This document shows, piece after piece, positions 1-11,369 of a DNA stretch of 64,000 nucleotides. Every line of letters starts with the position of its first letter. Position 1 is the first letter of the stretch. The notes beneath the pieces were generated by a model. The model saw only the letters and a list, made by a program, of their open reading frames with translations. It made no database searches and was not told the DNA's origin. The stretch is taken from positions 310,001-374,000 of the forward strand of contig JAQGEQ010000097.1 of the NCBI GenBank assembly GCA_034620365.1, read 5' to 3'. This stretch comes from Pegea sp. RAD2-039. Taxonomy: Eukaryota; Chordata; Thaliacea; Salpida; Salpidae. The position numbers were made by a program, and so were the translations under genes.

Positions 1-1182
1 TGTTATGTTTAAAACTGATTTTTGATAAATTATTTGTTTTTATAATCTTAAAAATTGCTTTTTGAGATTCTAAGAAATGTTCAGAAAATAATATTTTGTT
101 TCTAAGAAAGTTCAATTGGTACAAATTTCAATTTTTAATGTCTTAAGATGTAATAAACTCTTCAAGAATTTGGAACATTTTATTTTAAAGTTGGTTTATT
201 TAAGGTTACTGACAACAACTGTTGAAGTAAAGGATTAAAAAATAAAAATTTTGTGGAAACATTTACAAAATAAAAAAAAATGTCGACAATATTATGAACA
301 GATACATGAATACATGCTTCTTGTGATATGTAGAAAAGGTTTTGTGTCTTCGATGGTTTGACGATGCTGTGAAAGTATTGAATGATCAAGTTAAGATTAT
401 ATCATTTAGTAATGAGCTTAAATGATAATTTGAATCTTATTCAGATTTGGTAGTGGATACATCTTAAAACGTTTAGTTTAAAAAAACAAAAATAGTTCAC
501 TAAATTGTTACTGGTTTGTAAGGAGAAACCTTTTAGTTAAAAAGATAAAAATAAATTCATAAGAAGATAAATCAACATCCAATCTCGTGAACTTCTGTTG
601 ATATAAGGCTTGCTGAGTTCAACTTATGGTTGCGAAGCTATTTTTGGTCAAGCCAAAAAAGTTTTAAAGTGAAACTAATAAGAAACGAAAATTTGTATTT
701 CTTGTTATTAATGGCTTTATCTTAGAAGCTAAATAATCTTTTATAAAAGAGTTAAGCAGAAGCAATAAAGAGAAATAATTAGCTTAACCATAAAAGCTAA
801 GTAGTTAATAAAATTAAATTGAAAAAAACAGCTAAGTTAGTTTTCTATAAAATGTAAAAAATAATCTAAAATCTTTGTCACTTTTAAAACAAACAACTTA
901 TCAGGAACAATTTCATCGGAGTTTTTTAATGACTTAATTAATTTTTCTTTCATTATTAACCAATAGAATTTAATGAGGTTTAAAATGATTTTTTAAAGAG
1001 ACGATAATAATGGAGTTTTTTGCAACATTTTGTAGCATTTTCAGAATGAGTATTTAACAGTGTAATTACTTTGTAATAAAAGTTAATCTTCTACATATGC
1101 CAGTCATTTATTTCATGAAATTTTTGACAAACCTTTTTTATATGCAGCAAATTAATTAAGTTTATATTCAATTTCGTCAACT
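1..1182. other. AT-rich non-coding stretch
   Basis: No convincing coding exon was found on either strand. The only open frame (180-389, minus) is a low-complexity Phe/Ile/Asn reading of AT-rich DNA with no family resemblance. The right end is probably the 3' untranslated region of the small minus-strand gene that stops at 1183. Confidence 0.5.
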
Positions 1183-2469
1183 TTACAAAGCTTCTTCATC
1201 AGCTGCAACTATCTCTCCTAAAAAAAGTCAAAATTAGATTCAAAGCATAATTTCAAGTTACAAAAACGTTTAAAGTCGTTTGTTTTCTGGATTATATCAA
1301 ATTAAATGATAGATTTCGTGCTTAAGTTCTTGTTGGGGTAGCTTACTAGGTGGTCAAGTCATTAACTTTATGATGAAATTGATAAACTAAAAAAGCTCTA
1401 AATGTTTGTTGAAACTGTTCATCAGTATTTTGATGATGCAGTACCCGAACTCTAATCTCTTTTGTTAGTTGAAGATTTCCACTTTTAAAACATGCTAACT
1501 TCGTTCAATTGCTCCATATTTTGAATATAAGAGGTTTGAATAAAGTTTGTCCAGTTTTAATTATTTATTTTCATATTCAGATAAGTAGAACTCATTTAAA
1601 CTTTTGTAAATAATAATGCAGCAAATAAAAATAACTTGTTAGTTTGCAGATACAAGTAAATAAGAAACTATTAATTGATTTTGAAAAATCTAAATTAATC
1701 TTTTTTGATTGAGCTTCTTTCCATTTTATTATTATTCTTAAAACGATTTTATTGAAACTTCTATTTTCATTTTTTAAATGATAAAAATAATTAATTTAAG
1801 ATATATTAATTTGACAAATGAAATAATGTTTATAGATTACTTTAAATCAAGGTTTTTGAGACTTAAATATACAGTTAGCTACTTCATAACTGTTTTCAAA
1901 GCCTTTCATTATAGATAATCGTTGTTATTCATCGTTAAGATTTGATATCGATTAGTTAAATGAAGTATAGTTGTCGATCAAAGTGACTTACTGCGTCCAA
2001 ATATATAAATAAAATATGAATTCTTAATAAATCAAATTATAATACTTTGTATCTTACTTGTTGCTTTTTTAGTTTTTGTTGGTTCCGTATCTTCTTCAAC
2101 AGTTTTGTAGTTGCTTTTTGGTATTAGGGACCCTAAAAAATGTTGTTATTTTTATCTTGAAAATTAAACAATATATCGATTTTAACTTTAATTTTTTTTA
2201 AGTGAGAAAAAATAAAGCTAGAAACAGATTAAAAAAATTGTTTAGTTAAGATAATAAAACAACAAAATATTCACAAGTTCAAATAAAAAATCACAAACTT
2301 GTAGTTGTTAGAAGAACTTACTTAGTTTAGTTAAGAAGAAAGGCCTTTTACTTGATTTGCTTTTCACTGGTTTAGAACTGCTTGGTGTGTTTTGGGTCTC
2401 AGTAGTCTCTTCCAAAGATCCTTGAGTACAATCTAAGGCATGATATTTATCCTTATTTTTTTCTGACAT
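1183..2469 (-). CDS. Small three-exon protein, 85 aa, function unknown
   Basis: Family not recognised. Exons run 2469-2322, 2132-2058 and 1217-1183. Donors GTAAGTTC and GTAAGATA are strong, both acceptors are T-rich ending in TTTAG, and the exon lengths (148, 75, 35 nt) keep phase and sum to 86 codons including TAA. The protein begins MSEKNKDKYHALD, is rich in Ser, Thr, Lys and Glu, has a basic patch in the middle (KSKSSKRPFF) and ends acidic (AADEEAL). No signal peptide, membrane segment or domain is visible, so it is probably a disordered cytosolic or nuclear protein. The support is the consistent splicing, not homology. A longer 5' end cannot be excluded. Confidence 0.5.
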
Positions 2470-4826
2470 TTTTTCGCCACAGATGAATTTAATAATTTTT
2501 ATTTTCAAAGAAGCTACTAAAGAAGAAAAATAAACTTTTTTTAAATTTCAAATAATTTCATTCAAAATGAACTGAATAAAAACAAATCTTCTAGAAATAA
2601 AAATGTTGAAAAAAGCATAAATAATTCAATTCTAAATTTTGTTTTCTTTCAATCTTTATACTTTATTCTGATTATCAGCAAATTAAATATAAAAAGTTAC
2701 TAACCTAAGCCAATTAATTTTACTGAATACTAAAATATACTTTAAATAAATCTTAAATTATTTATTTATTCTAGTTTATAAACTAGTTGTACTTTGCCCT
2801 AGGCTAATAGGCGCCAAAATTAAAAAGAAATTTCCATTTATTTTCAAATACTATTAGAATTGGTACAACGCTTTATAATTAAACATTTTTCAATTCAAAT
2901 AAAGTAGCTGTACTTTTTATATAACTAATGATGCATAACATAGTTAGTTCAGACAAACTCTTAAAAAATTTCAAGTGCTTTAACTGAAATACATCTGACA
3001 ATATTAACACTTTTCAAACTGACTGTTAGTCTGATCAATAAAATCTGTTTATAACATCTAACTTTTAACAAAACTGCTCATAAATAAAAAAAATCTTTAT
3101 TTTCTGAACATTTTTTCTAAGTAACATTGTCTGCGTGGGTTTTTTATATGCTTAGAAAATTGTTCAGTTTTTTTTTTACTTGCTTTCAATGCTTAGTAAA
3201 TCAAGTCAAGTTAAAAGCTCTCTTTTCAACAATGAAATTTATATTAAGTCAAAATGAAAGGGATCTGTTTAATCTCAAACTTTATCTAACAGATAACTTG
3301 TTAGAAGAAATTAATAAGAAATTCAATTAGTCTGAAAAAATTTATTTTATAAAAGTGTCTACAGAAAATAGAAATTGTATCTTTTGTAAATCTTATCAAA
3401 TAAAAGAAATAATTTAGAAATATTTCTCTATTGTTGAAAGGCCGCGCGTAAAACATCTTTTTTCTTCTTTAAATTTTGTGAGTATCAACCAACGAAATTG
3501 AAGTAAAATCAGTTTTTAAAATATTTCAAAGTTTTATAAAATCCACAATAATTATTTTTGATTAACATAAATTATAAAAAACTTTTAAGTTAGTTTCTGA
3601 GATTGAAAAATTAAAGTTAAAATGTTATCTCATAGTTCATTTCAATTATTTCATAAATCTAACCAAATACTGTTAGAGAATTTTAGTTTTAATCTAAATT
3701 TATTTCTTTTTATTTTTCTTGATTTCAAAGATATGAAATAAAAAACATTTAGTTGACTCTTAAAATCATTTTTTATTAACAGACCTTTCTTAGGTTTATT
3801 AATAGTAAACAAGAAGTTATAAAAAGTTAATTTTATTCATTTTTAAATATCTAGTGACATCTAGCGGAAATTTTATAAATTTAGTTCTCATCGCTTAAAA
3901 ATATCTTCAAAACTTCAACATGTTCAGAAAGAACCAAACATTTTTATTTAAACATCTTTTTATAAACTATTATAAAATTTAAATTAAAATCTTAACAGTT
4001 TTAACGACTTCTTTATACGCGGCAAACAAACCTCAAAGACATTTATGTCATATAAACAAGATGCTCTTTTCTAACCTCTAAACCATCTTCTATCCTCTTA
4101 ACTCATAAAAGTCAATTTGATATCTCATTCAGTTTATAATAAAAGTTGAAAAGATAAAAAATAATCTTTTTAATATTTTTAGTTCTCAATGATATTCTAA
4201 TTTCTCAAATTTTTATAAATAACAAATTTTAGTTTGTCAATTAGTTGAAAGTAAAACTAAATCAGTAAATATTTAAATTATAAATTGAATAATTGAAGAT
4301 AAAACTATCGAGTTACAGAAAAAACTAAAAAAATGCTTTGTAAGTTAAACTAATAAAATCTATTCACAGAATTTTCATTCTAATTTATAATTTTCAATTA
4401 TTAGTTCCTCAAGACAGAGTTATTGGTGTTTTCTTCTTCAAAAATTATTTTAAAATGATTCTACAACTTATTTTTCAGATTTAAATGGTTCTGGAAGTTA
4501 GATACTCTTAAGAAATGATTCTCAACACTTGGTAATGATCCAATCTTCTTTGGAATCCACTGATCTATGCTTTCAATCCAGACGACTCAAGTTTTCTTAA
4601 AGATGTTGAATAATAAACTTTCAAATTCTAAAATTATCTGATTTCTATTCAAACAATAAATTTTCTAAATGTCCTGCTGTTAAATACTTGGGTGGTTTCA
4701 AATCTCAAAATTTAAAACGAGTTCATCTCGCCAACTACCTGTTTATAATTAGTTCAGTTATCTCTGGTTGATTTGTTTAATTCTGTAACCAGATGTACGA
4801 AAAGAGGAAATGTTAGAACTCAAATA
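2470..4826. other. AT-rich intergenic stretch
   Basis: I see no supportable gene. The open frame at 3127-3330 (plus) is short and of low complexity. Parts at 4480-4800 are slightly less AT-rich, but all frames carry stops. Confidence 0.4.
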
Positions 4827-5643
4827 TTCTGTCTAGATAATTAAAGTTTAAATTTATTAAAATTAATTTCTTAGAAAAGCTTTTTTCATCTAAAAACCAT
4901 TTCTATAAAATATTAGTTTTCTTATCAACACCTTTTCTTCGTATTACTCTTTAAAATCATTAACATCTTAGTTTCACAGATTAATTTAAAGATTACAATT
5001 TCTCTTAAGTCCTCAGAGGCTCTTCATTCGAAATTAAACTGCCCAACAACTTTAACAGCTTTTTAATAAGATCACAGATTTCAAATTTCCTTTCCGACTC
5101 CATCACTACATCAAAATCTACTTTTTGAAAGTTTTGTTGAAAAATAGAATCTAAGTAACCTTATCAAGTTATATAAAACTGTCAGTTTCTTCATTTTCTT
5201 TTTATATTTTTTTATATTAGATTTTTGTTTTATAATTTACATTCTACTTATTTCTCTAAGTAATTTTCTTATCAAGCAAATAAAGATTTATTTGTTAAAA
5301 TGAAAAAAATTATTTTATTTCCTTTTTTGTTTATAATGTTTAAACTTTAAAAGTTTATTAATTTAACAAAAGGAAACAAAAACTCAAAAAGCTATTTACT
5401 ATTTAAAGTTAAAGAAGCTAATTAATTTCTTGTAAATTATTTAAAAATTGAAACTGGAAAGCTTATAAACATGTATTTACGCCAAGTATTATTTCAGTGA
5501 ACTACATCTTTAAATACTCAAAGCCAAGTTAGATTTTTACGTAAGAAAATTATCAACTGAAATTATGTAGTTTTTCAGATTATTAATTTTATTCAAAACA
5601 TGGCTGCAAATGACAAATTTTACAAATTTTATAACAAATAAAA
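4827..5643 (+). repeat. Left arm of ~815-bp inverted repeat (partner 55887-56697)
   Basis: Reading this segment against the reverse complement of 55887-56697 shows near-continuous identity over about 815 bp with scattered single-base changes and small indels. Landmarks shared by both arms are GCCCAACAACTTTAACAGC, CCTCAGAGGCTCTTCATTCG and TTACGCCAAGTATTATTTC. The right end overlaps the start of a dispersed short repeat (ACATGGCTGCAAATGAC). No coding potential is seen. It is either a dispersed repeat with two copies in this window or a segmental duplication. Confidence 0.75.
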
Positions 5644-5790
5644 AGCAATATAACTGCAGAAATATAATGAAAAATATAATGAATGAGTACCATAGTTTAG
5701 CATAACTATTGTAAAAGAAATAGGAATACTTAACAACCATGAATAAATATAATTATTGAATCAAAAATATAAATAAATGAACAAAATTGT
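5577..5790 (+). repeat. Dispersed short repeat, diverged copy
   Basis: This is a diverged member of the family whose best copies start AACGCATGGCTGCGAGTGAC (23.96, 46.14 and 63.54 kb). It keeps the order of the core, the AACAAATAAAAA block, the CAGAAA-ATAATGAAAA block and the AGAAATAGGAATAC block, then runs into ordinary AT-rich DNA. The first 65 bp are also part of the large inverted repeat. Confidence 0.55.
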
Positions 5791-6086
5791 TATTATTAGT
5801 TTTTATCTTCAAACTCGATTTTTAAAGATTTAGATTTATTGTAAGTCTTCAACGATTGCAGTTTGTTTCTTCATTCTTTTATTAGGTGGTTTTTAGTAAA
5901 TCTACTAATTTCTGTAAAACGAAGTTGACTTTTTCTAGTATTCAGCAGCTTTATTCAAAAGATGATTTTGAAGATGAATTGTGAGACGGAAAATTTAACT
6001 TTTCTACAAATGGTCAAGATGATTTTAAACCAAGTGAGACTCACAGAGAAAGTCAACAGGGCGTCATGTTCGTATTGAACCTAAAA

Positions 6087-7166
6087 CTTCTTTTTGAACC
6101 CTTCATATACAAGCTGTAATCTATAACTGTAACCTGAAACACGAAAAATTGAAAGATATTTCACAAAAAAATCCACAAATTACCAAATTATCTAAATCGT
6201 CTCCTTTCATACACAAATTTGCGTCAATACAATTCAATCCAACCAGATAACCGATGAAAACAGAACCTTCATCTGACATTAACAGGGCGTCATGTTCGTA
6301 CCATTCACTAAAAATTCATTCATAAAAAGTGTAATTCTACTTTTACTATATTCACCTGAAAAACTGTTTGTTTTCAACGATTACTTTTATGTAATAAGCA
6401 AGTTTCTTCTGCATTAGTTACAACCTCAACCAAGCTCTACCTTTACCCAGGTTTGTTCTACATTTTAATTGAAATATTAATGATAAATTGTGATATTTAG
6501 AAACTAAACAACCTGATTTCAGGCAGGTTCTTGACGCTGTCTGTTATTTCAAAAGCTTCTTCAGCAAATTTGTCAACATTTTCCAAAACTGGTCAAAAAT
6601 ATTTGTTTTGAACAAAGAAGTTTTTAGGAGCTGAAAATCGACGGAGATTTGAAGTTGAAAGTTGTTTAGAAGATTGAATACCTTTCAAACCATACCTCAT
6701 CACATATTCAATAATAACAAAGAATTGTTGTAAAGGTTCAAAATCACTATCGAGTATATGTCCGGCAGATAAAGATGATTCTATCAAACCCTTGATACTC
6801 AACTTTGCCATTCCTATTTAATAAATATCAATTATTAATCTTTGAATATTTCAAATTAAAATGTTGTGACAACATTTGTGGTGACGAGACGGACGAATCC
6901 ATCGCGATTTGATCACGTGGGTTCGAACCCCATCTCGTTATCGAAGACACGTCGCGATTTATTACGTCATCTATCGAGTGCGGAAAATATCTTCCCCAAC
7001 TACAAGTAAATAGTGCCACTGTCTTGTGGTTATGGGACAGAAAGGGACAATCTGTTGACCACTGTCCCAGGTCACTGGGCTAGATCTAAAGATGGTTCAA
7101 CGTACGCTGCTATAATCAAAGCGCATGCGCAGTCAGGAAACAAGTTTGGATGCTTCGGTTTATGAA
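6087..7166 (-). pseudogene. Inverted, broken copy of the RUFY 5' end
   Basis: The segment is the reverse complement of 26037-27110 with only occasional substitutions. It covers the RUFY upstream region, the first four coding exons and the start of the fifth, with their introns, so it arose from genomic DNA and not from mRNA. The copy of the first exon still starts [12 protein letters not shown] and keeps the 51-nt intron. The Trp codon in the motif KYFW of the second exon has become TGA, and everything downstream of the fifth-exon start (coiled coil and FYVE finger) is missing, so it cannot make RUFY. The high similarity, including intron and upstream sequence, implies a recent event. At the break (6057-6087) a short motif of the fourth exon (CAGGGCGTCATGTTCGTA) recurs, as if replication had switched template. 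Confidence 0.88.
6882..6940 (+). pseudogene. tRNA-Ser-like relic lacking the D arm (copy 1)
   Basis: A 59-nt segment folds with a 7-bp acceptor stem (TGACGAG with CTCGTTA, one G-T pair) and a complete T arm (GTGGG-TTCGAAC-CCCAT). From memory, the acceptor, the GGAC...ATCCAT block and the T arm resemble animal tRNA-Ser. About 14 nt expected for the D arm, including the A box, are absent, so a functional cytosolic tRNA is unlikely. The second copy at 26257-26315 has a perfectly paired acceptor. Confidence 0.4.
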
Positions 7167-8339
7167 GCTAAATCAAAATATAATTAGTTGCAAAAACCGT
7201 CTAAAATGGATTATGCAAATAATGTTTTTATCAAAGATGTAATTCTTATCACTAAGGGGAGCTAGCAATTATATTTATACTATAGCAATTATATTTATAC
7301 TATAATAATTATGATTATGCTTCTTAACAGCTGCGAACGAAACCATTTTTTCTTCGAGCTAAAAACATTAAAAAGTTAAAATTTATAGAAATAAACACTT
7401 CATGGCTTTCAAATCATTTAATCTTTTTGTTGCAAACGTCGTTTAAAAACCTTCATATTTAACACTGTTTTAAAATTATTGACTTTTTATCGTTTAAATT
7501 CGTCAAATTTATAATTATATAAACAAATATATCCATTATATCAGCAGTTAGAACCCAAATCTGTTGATGGAAAAAGTCCTTTGCTTCAACTTTCGAAAGT
7601 CAGTTAAAAAACAAAGTTTAATGTTTGCAAGAAGCTATTATTTCAAATGTACAAAATGCTAAAGTAGCTTTATATGCAACGGAGAAAATTTGACTAAAAT
7701 GATTAAAGTTTTAAATGTTGCAGGAATTTCAGTGAAGTCATCATACATTACGTTCAGTAGTCGCTGAAACGTTTAATCAGTTATTTTTGAACGTGTAAAT
7801 ACAACGCAGAGGTCCAGAACTTCGAGAACTTAGAAGATAAAACTTGTCTGACAATGTTGTCTGTTTCTAAAACAAGAAATAAATTAATTTCTATTTGCAA
7901 ACTTTATATGGTTTAGAACTATTTTAACTGATTTATTTTGACACGAAAACCTTTTAAATGTATTTGTAAGCCAGCAGTAATGAATTATTTAAGTTTGAAT
8001 AAAACTTTTTGTGTTTAAATCAAAACTAGTTCCCTAGTTTTTGAGACAATTATTCAGACATTGTCGCTACATTCAAGACATTCAAGTTAGTTGTCGCTAT
8101 TTATGATTGTCGCTAAAATTAGCAAAGAGATAATACAATATTTTAGATAAGTACTGAATTTTTGTGGTAAAATTAAAAGAGAGATACCATTAACAAATTC
8201 CAATCAAATTTTCTTTAAACTATCAAAGTCATTTGAAATAAGCAAAACTTTAAATTATTTATTATTTGGTTTATAAGCTTTTAAGTAGAACAACTTTTTT
8301 GTAACAGAAGATTAAAAATAAAATAAATAGAAGTTTTCT
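7167..8339. other. Non-coding stretch with short tandem duplication
   Basis: No gene is supported. At 7263-7302 a 20-bp unit (TAGCAATTATATTTATACTA) occurs twice in tandem. The region around 7540-7860 is less AT-rich than its surroundings, but every frame is interrupted. Confidence 0.4.
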
Positions 8340-9790
8340 ATATAAACTTTCTGTTTTCAACTCTTCCGAAGAAATCAATACTATTTACTCAAGGGTTACT
8401 AACATCGTTAAAGAGTCAATTGAGAAATTCATACTTTTTAATAAGGTACAAAAAAACATATATTTAAGGAATTTACGACATTTAAAAAACCTCCTATACA
8501 AACAAACTAAAGCAGACCCTTCCATCAAATTTCTGTACAAAGATCTTTGTATAGTTTACAAGAAATCTATTTCTAATTTCTATTTAGGAAGAGAAAGTGT
8601 AGTTTTATCTTAACCTTGCAAAAAAACGTTTTTTGGTTTCATAAATTGCAAGCTTAAGGCGAGATCCCAAATACCTCCCTTACTTGATAACAGCAACCAG
8701 CTTGTGATGAAACAAGAAAATAAAGTTGAATTGCTAAACAATCAATTTAATAGCGTTTTTATAACCGATGATGGCAATACTTCCTTCTCTCTCCTACTCC
8801 GACATTCCTGCAAACGTCTCTGAGATGGTAGACCTTGACATAACGGTCAATATGGTATCTAAGGCTATTTCTTCTTTAAAATCATCAGTTTCCAATACAT
8901 CAGATCAGATCCCAGCTTTGTTTTTAAGAAAAACTACTTCCTCTTTATCACTACCTTTATCGCTACTCTTTAACATCACTCTGAGGCGAGGAAGAGTTCT
9001 AAAAATTTGGAAGAAAGCTATTATTACTTCTATTTATAAAAAGGGTCCCAGAAACACCGCATTTAACTACAGACCAGTTTCGCTGACTTCAGTTATCTGC
9101 AGAACTCAAGAGCATATCATTCACAATCATATGACCAGTCATTTGATAGAGCACCATCTAATATCTGATGTCTAACATGGCTTTGTGAAACAGAGATCTT
9201 CCCTGACTCAACATCTCACTTTTCTTAATGAGCTTACAGCCCATAATGAAAGTAATACTCCTTGTGACATCATATATCTCGATTTTGCTAAAGCGTTTGA
9301 TTCTGTCCCACACACTAAGCTCGTTACTGTATTGAAAAATTTAAAAACCAACAGCTTTATCTTAAAGTGGATTGAAGATTACTTATCAGATAGAACCCAA
9401 CAAACTCATGTATAAAGATCTTTATCTACTTGTCAAATCACTAGTGGTGCTCCTCAGGGTTCTGTTCTGGGTCCCCTTCTCTTTTTAATTTTCATCGAAG
9501 ACCTCATCAGAAGACTAGTAGTAGATGATGTCAGTGTGTTTGTGTATGCAGATGATATCAAGCTATTATCTTGCAATCCTTCAAAACTTCAAACTGCACT
9601 ACACACTGTAGAAAACTGGTCTATGAATTGGCAGCTCAGAATCCAGCCCACAAAGTCTGAACTTATAACTTTTTCTCGTAAACTAAAATATTTCTAACTT
9701 AATAGAAATTATTTGTGAGAATGTGTGTTAGCGAGAGGTGATCTCTTTAGGCACCCTCCTTCGCGTTTATTGTAATAAATAAATATTATT
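8340..9790 (+). mobile_element. Non-LTR retrotransposon (CR1/Jockey-like LINE), degenerate and internally deleted
   Basis: Conceptual reading gives a reverse transcriptase across two or more frames. There is a linker like LINE ORF2 (PPLLDNSNQLV near 8670), fingers (WKKAIITSIYKKG and NYRPVSLTS, 9010-9100), IYLDFAKAFDSVPH (9270-9315), SGAPQGSVLGPLLF (9445-9490) and the catalytic YADD box (about 9547). In-frame TAA codons at 9173-9175 and 9413-9415, plus an earlier stop near 8609, kill it. At about 9685 the coding part is fused directly to the element's 3' untranslated region, so the C-terminal end of the reverse transcriptase was deleted. The 3' end carries the family hairpin and an AATAAATAAATA tail. 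The 5' part, including any endonuclease, is missing. Confidence 0.88.
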
Positions 9791-9869
9791 TTTATGTTAA
9801 ATAAAATTTCGTTTAAACAAATACCTATCCACTGATTTTTTATGTTTAATTGATATTTTTCTAAAACTC

Positions 9870-10590
9870 TAAAACTACTTGTGACTTTTTGTCGTAAACC
9901 AGCTGCAAATTTCGTAAACCAATATTCCATCAATGGATTTATTATCCCATATCAAGTTGGTGTCATAAAAGAAATCGAATCTGTTCAGGCCACATTTACG
10001 AGATTAGTATGCAGGAAACTTAATATTAAATACGATAGTTATAAACATCGTCTCAGTTTCTTCAATTTAGATACTTTGGAAATTCGACGGATTAAATACG
10101 ACTTAATTCTAATTTTTAAAATTATCTACAATTTAATTGACTTTCAGTTTGATGATTTCTTTTCCATTAGTCCTTCCTTCAAGTTATACCAACTCAGACA
10201 ACACACATTACACCTTAATAAGCCCATATCACCTAGTACATTAATTACAGTAAATTTTTCTTATACCGCACAAAATGTATATGGAACCAGCTGTCATCAG
10301 ACATTGTCATGTCAGAATCACTCGCGTTGTTCAAGCAGAAGTTGAAGCGTTATAATATTGCCAACATTGTCATTTCTAAACTATGAATTTTTTTATATTA
10401 TTAACTTTCTATGTAATTGTTTACTATTATATGTTTTGAGGACTACTGAAACGCCACGTTTTACATCTTTTGCTTTCTATATTTTTGACTAAATAGATGT
10501 TATTTGTAAGAATGTTTGTTAGCGAGAGGTGCTCTCTTCAGGCACCCTCCTTCGCATTTAGTGAAATAAAATGAATAAAACAATTCATGT
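9870..10590 (+). mobile_element. Second LINE fragment of the same family, 5'-truncated
   Basis: The frame from 9881 encodes the C-terminal part of a CR1-like ORF2 (IESVQATFTRLVCRKL, then LEIRRIKYDLILIFKIIYNL). A frameshift near 10265-10275 moves the end (WNQLSSDIVMSESLALFKQK) into another frame, and the ORF stops near 10384. The 3' untranslated region contains the same GCGAGAGGTGC...GGCACCCTCCTTCGC hairpin as other copies, ending in AAAATGAATAAAAC. It sits immediately behind the first fragment in the same orientation, so this is either two insertions or one element rearranged by deletion and duplication. Confidence 0.8.
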
Positions 10591-11369
10591 TTGAAACATA
10601 TCTCGAAAAATTGATTTTATTTAAAAGCCAGGAAAAGCTTTCTCCTAAAATTCAGCTGAATTTCTGTTTTTAAACTGTCAACTTGCTTTTGATGGCAGTT
10701 AAAATATTCAATTTGAAAACACAGAATTTTTCATCCTGATTATATTTTAAGTACAAATCTGAAAATGCAAGCAAAGAAAAAACACAAGAAAATAAATAGG
10801 CGAAGAAGAAGAAGAAATAAGTTTGGTTTAATTCACAGTGGCGAGATTTATTGTAAACCAAAACTGTCAATTTGAATTTTGAATTTATTTTAAAAAGTTT
10901 TGATTTAAAGTGAAATTGGTTAGTAAAAAAGTGGAAAAAATATAAATAAAAAAATATTGCAAAAAAAGTGATGAGAAAGTTCTTGATCTGTGGATTTTTC
11001 TGAAGAAGATACTCTAAAGACTGCATAAGGATCAAAGCTCAGAAAAAGATTGAAAAAAAGTCGATGACATCAGAAAGATATTTTTCTGAAACCTTGGATT
11101 TTTTTGAGATTGTCAAAATTCAACAAAAATTTTGAAAAAAGAAGAAATTAATTTGGCATTTTTACAAATCTCTTAAATAAAAGATTTTGGAAGTAAATAT
11201 GAATGAAGAAAGATGATTAGAAGATTTGTTCTTCTCATAATTAGTACCAAAAGCAAATTGTGTAAAAAAAATTTGGCAACATTTATTTATTTAACTTTAA
11301 AAATTTTGAAAATTATTCCGTGAAAATTGAGAAGTGAAAATAAGAAGTAATTTTTCAATTATTTGAACA
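10591..11369. other. PSKH1 3' flank, no gene seen
   Basis: This is probably the 3' untranslated and downstream region of the minus-strand kinase gene. An open frame at 10670-11035 (minus) is a Phe/Lys/Tyr-rich reading with no recognisable domain, and I do not annotate it as a gene. Confidence 0.45.

Noticed and set aside
10670-11035. 121-codon minus-strand ORF rich in Phe, Lys and Tyr
   Set aside because: Typical of random AT-rich DNA; no domain, lies in the PSKH1 3' flank.
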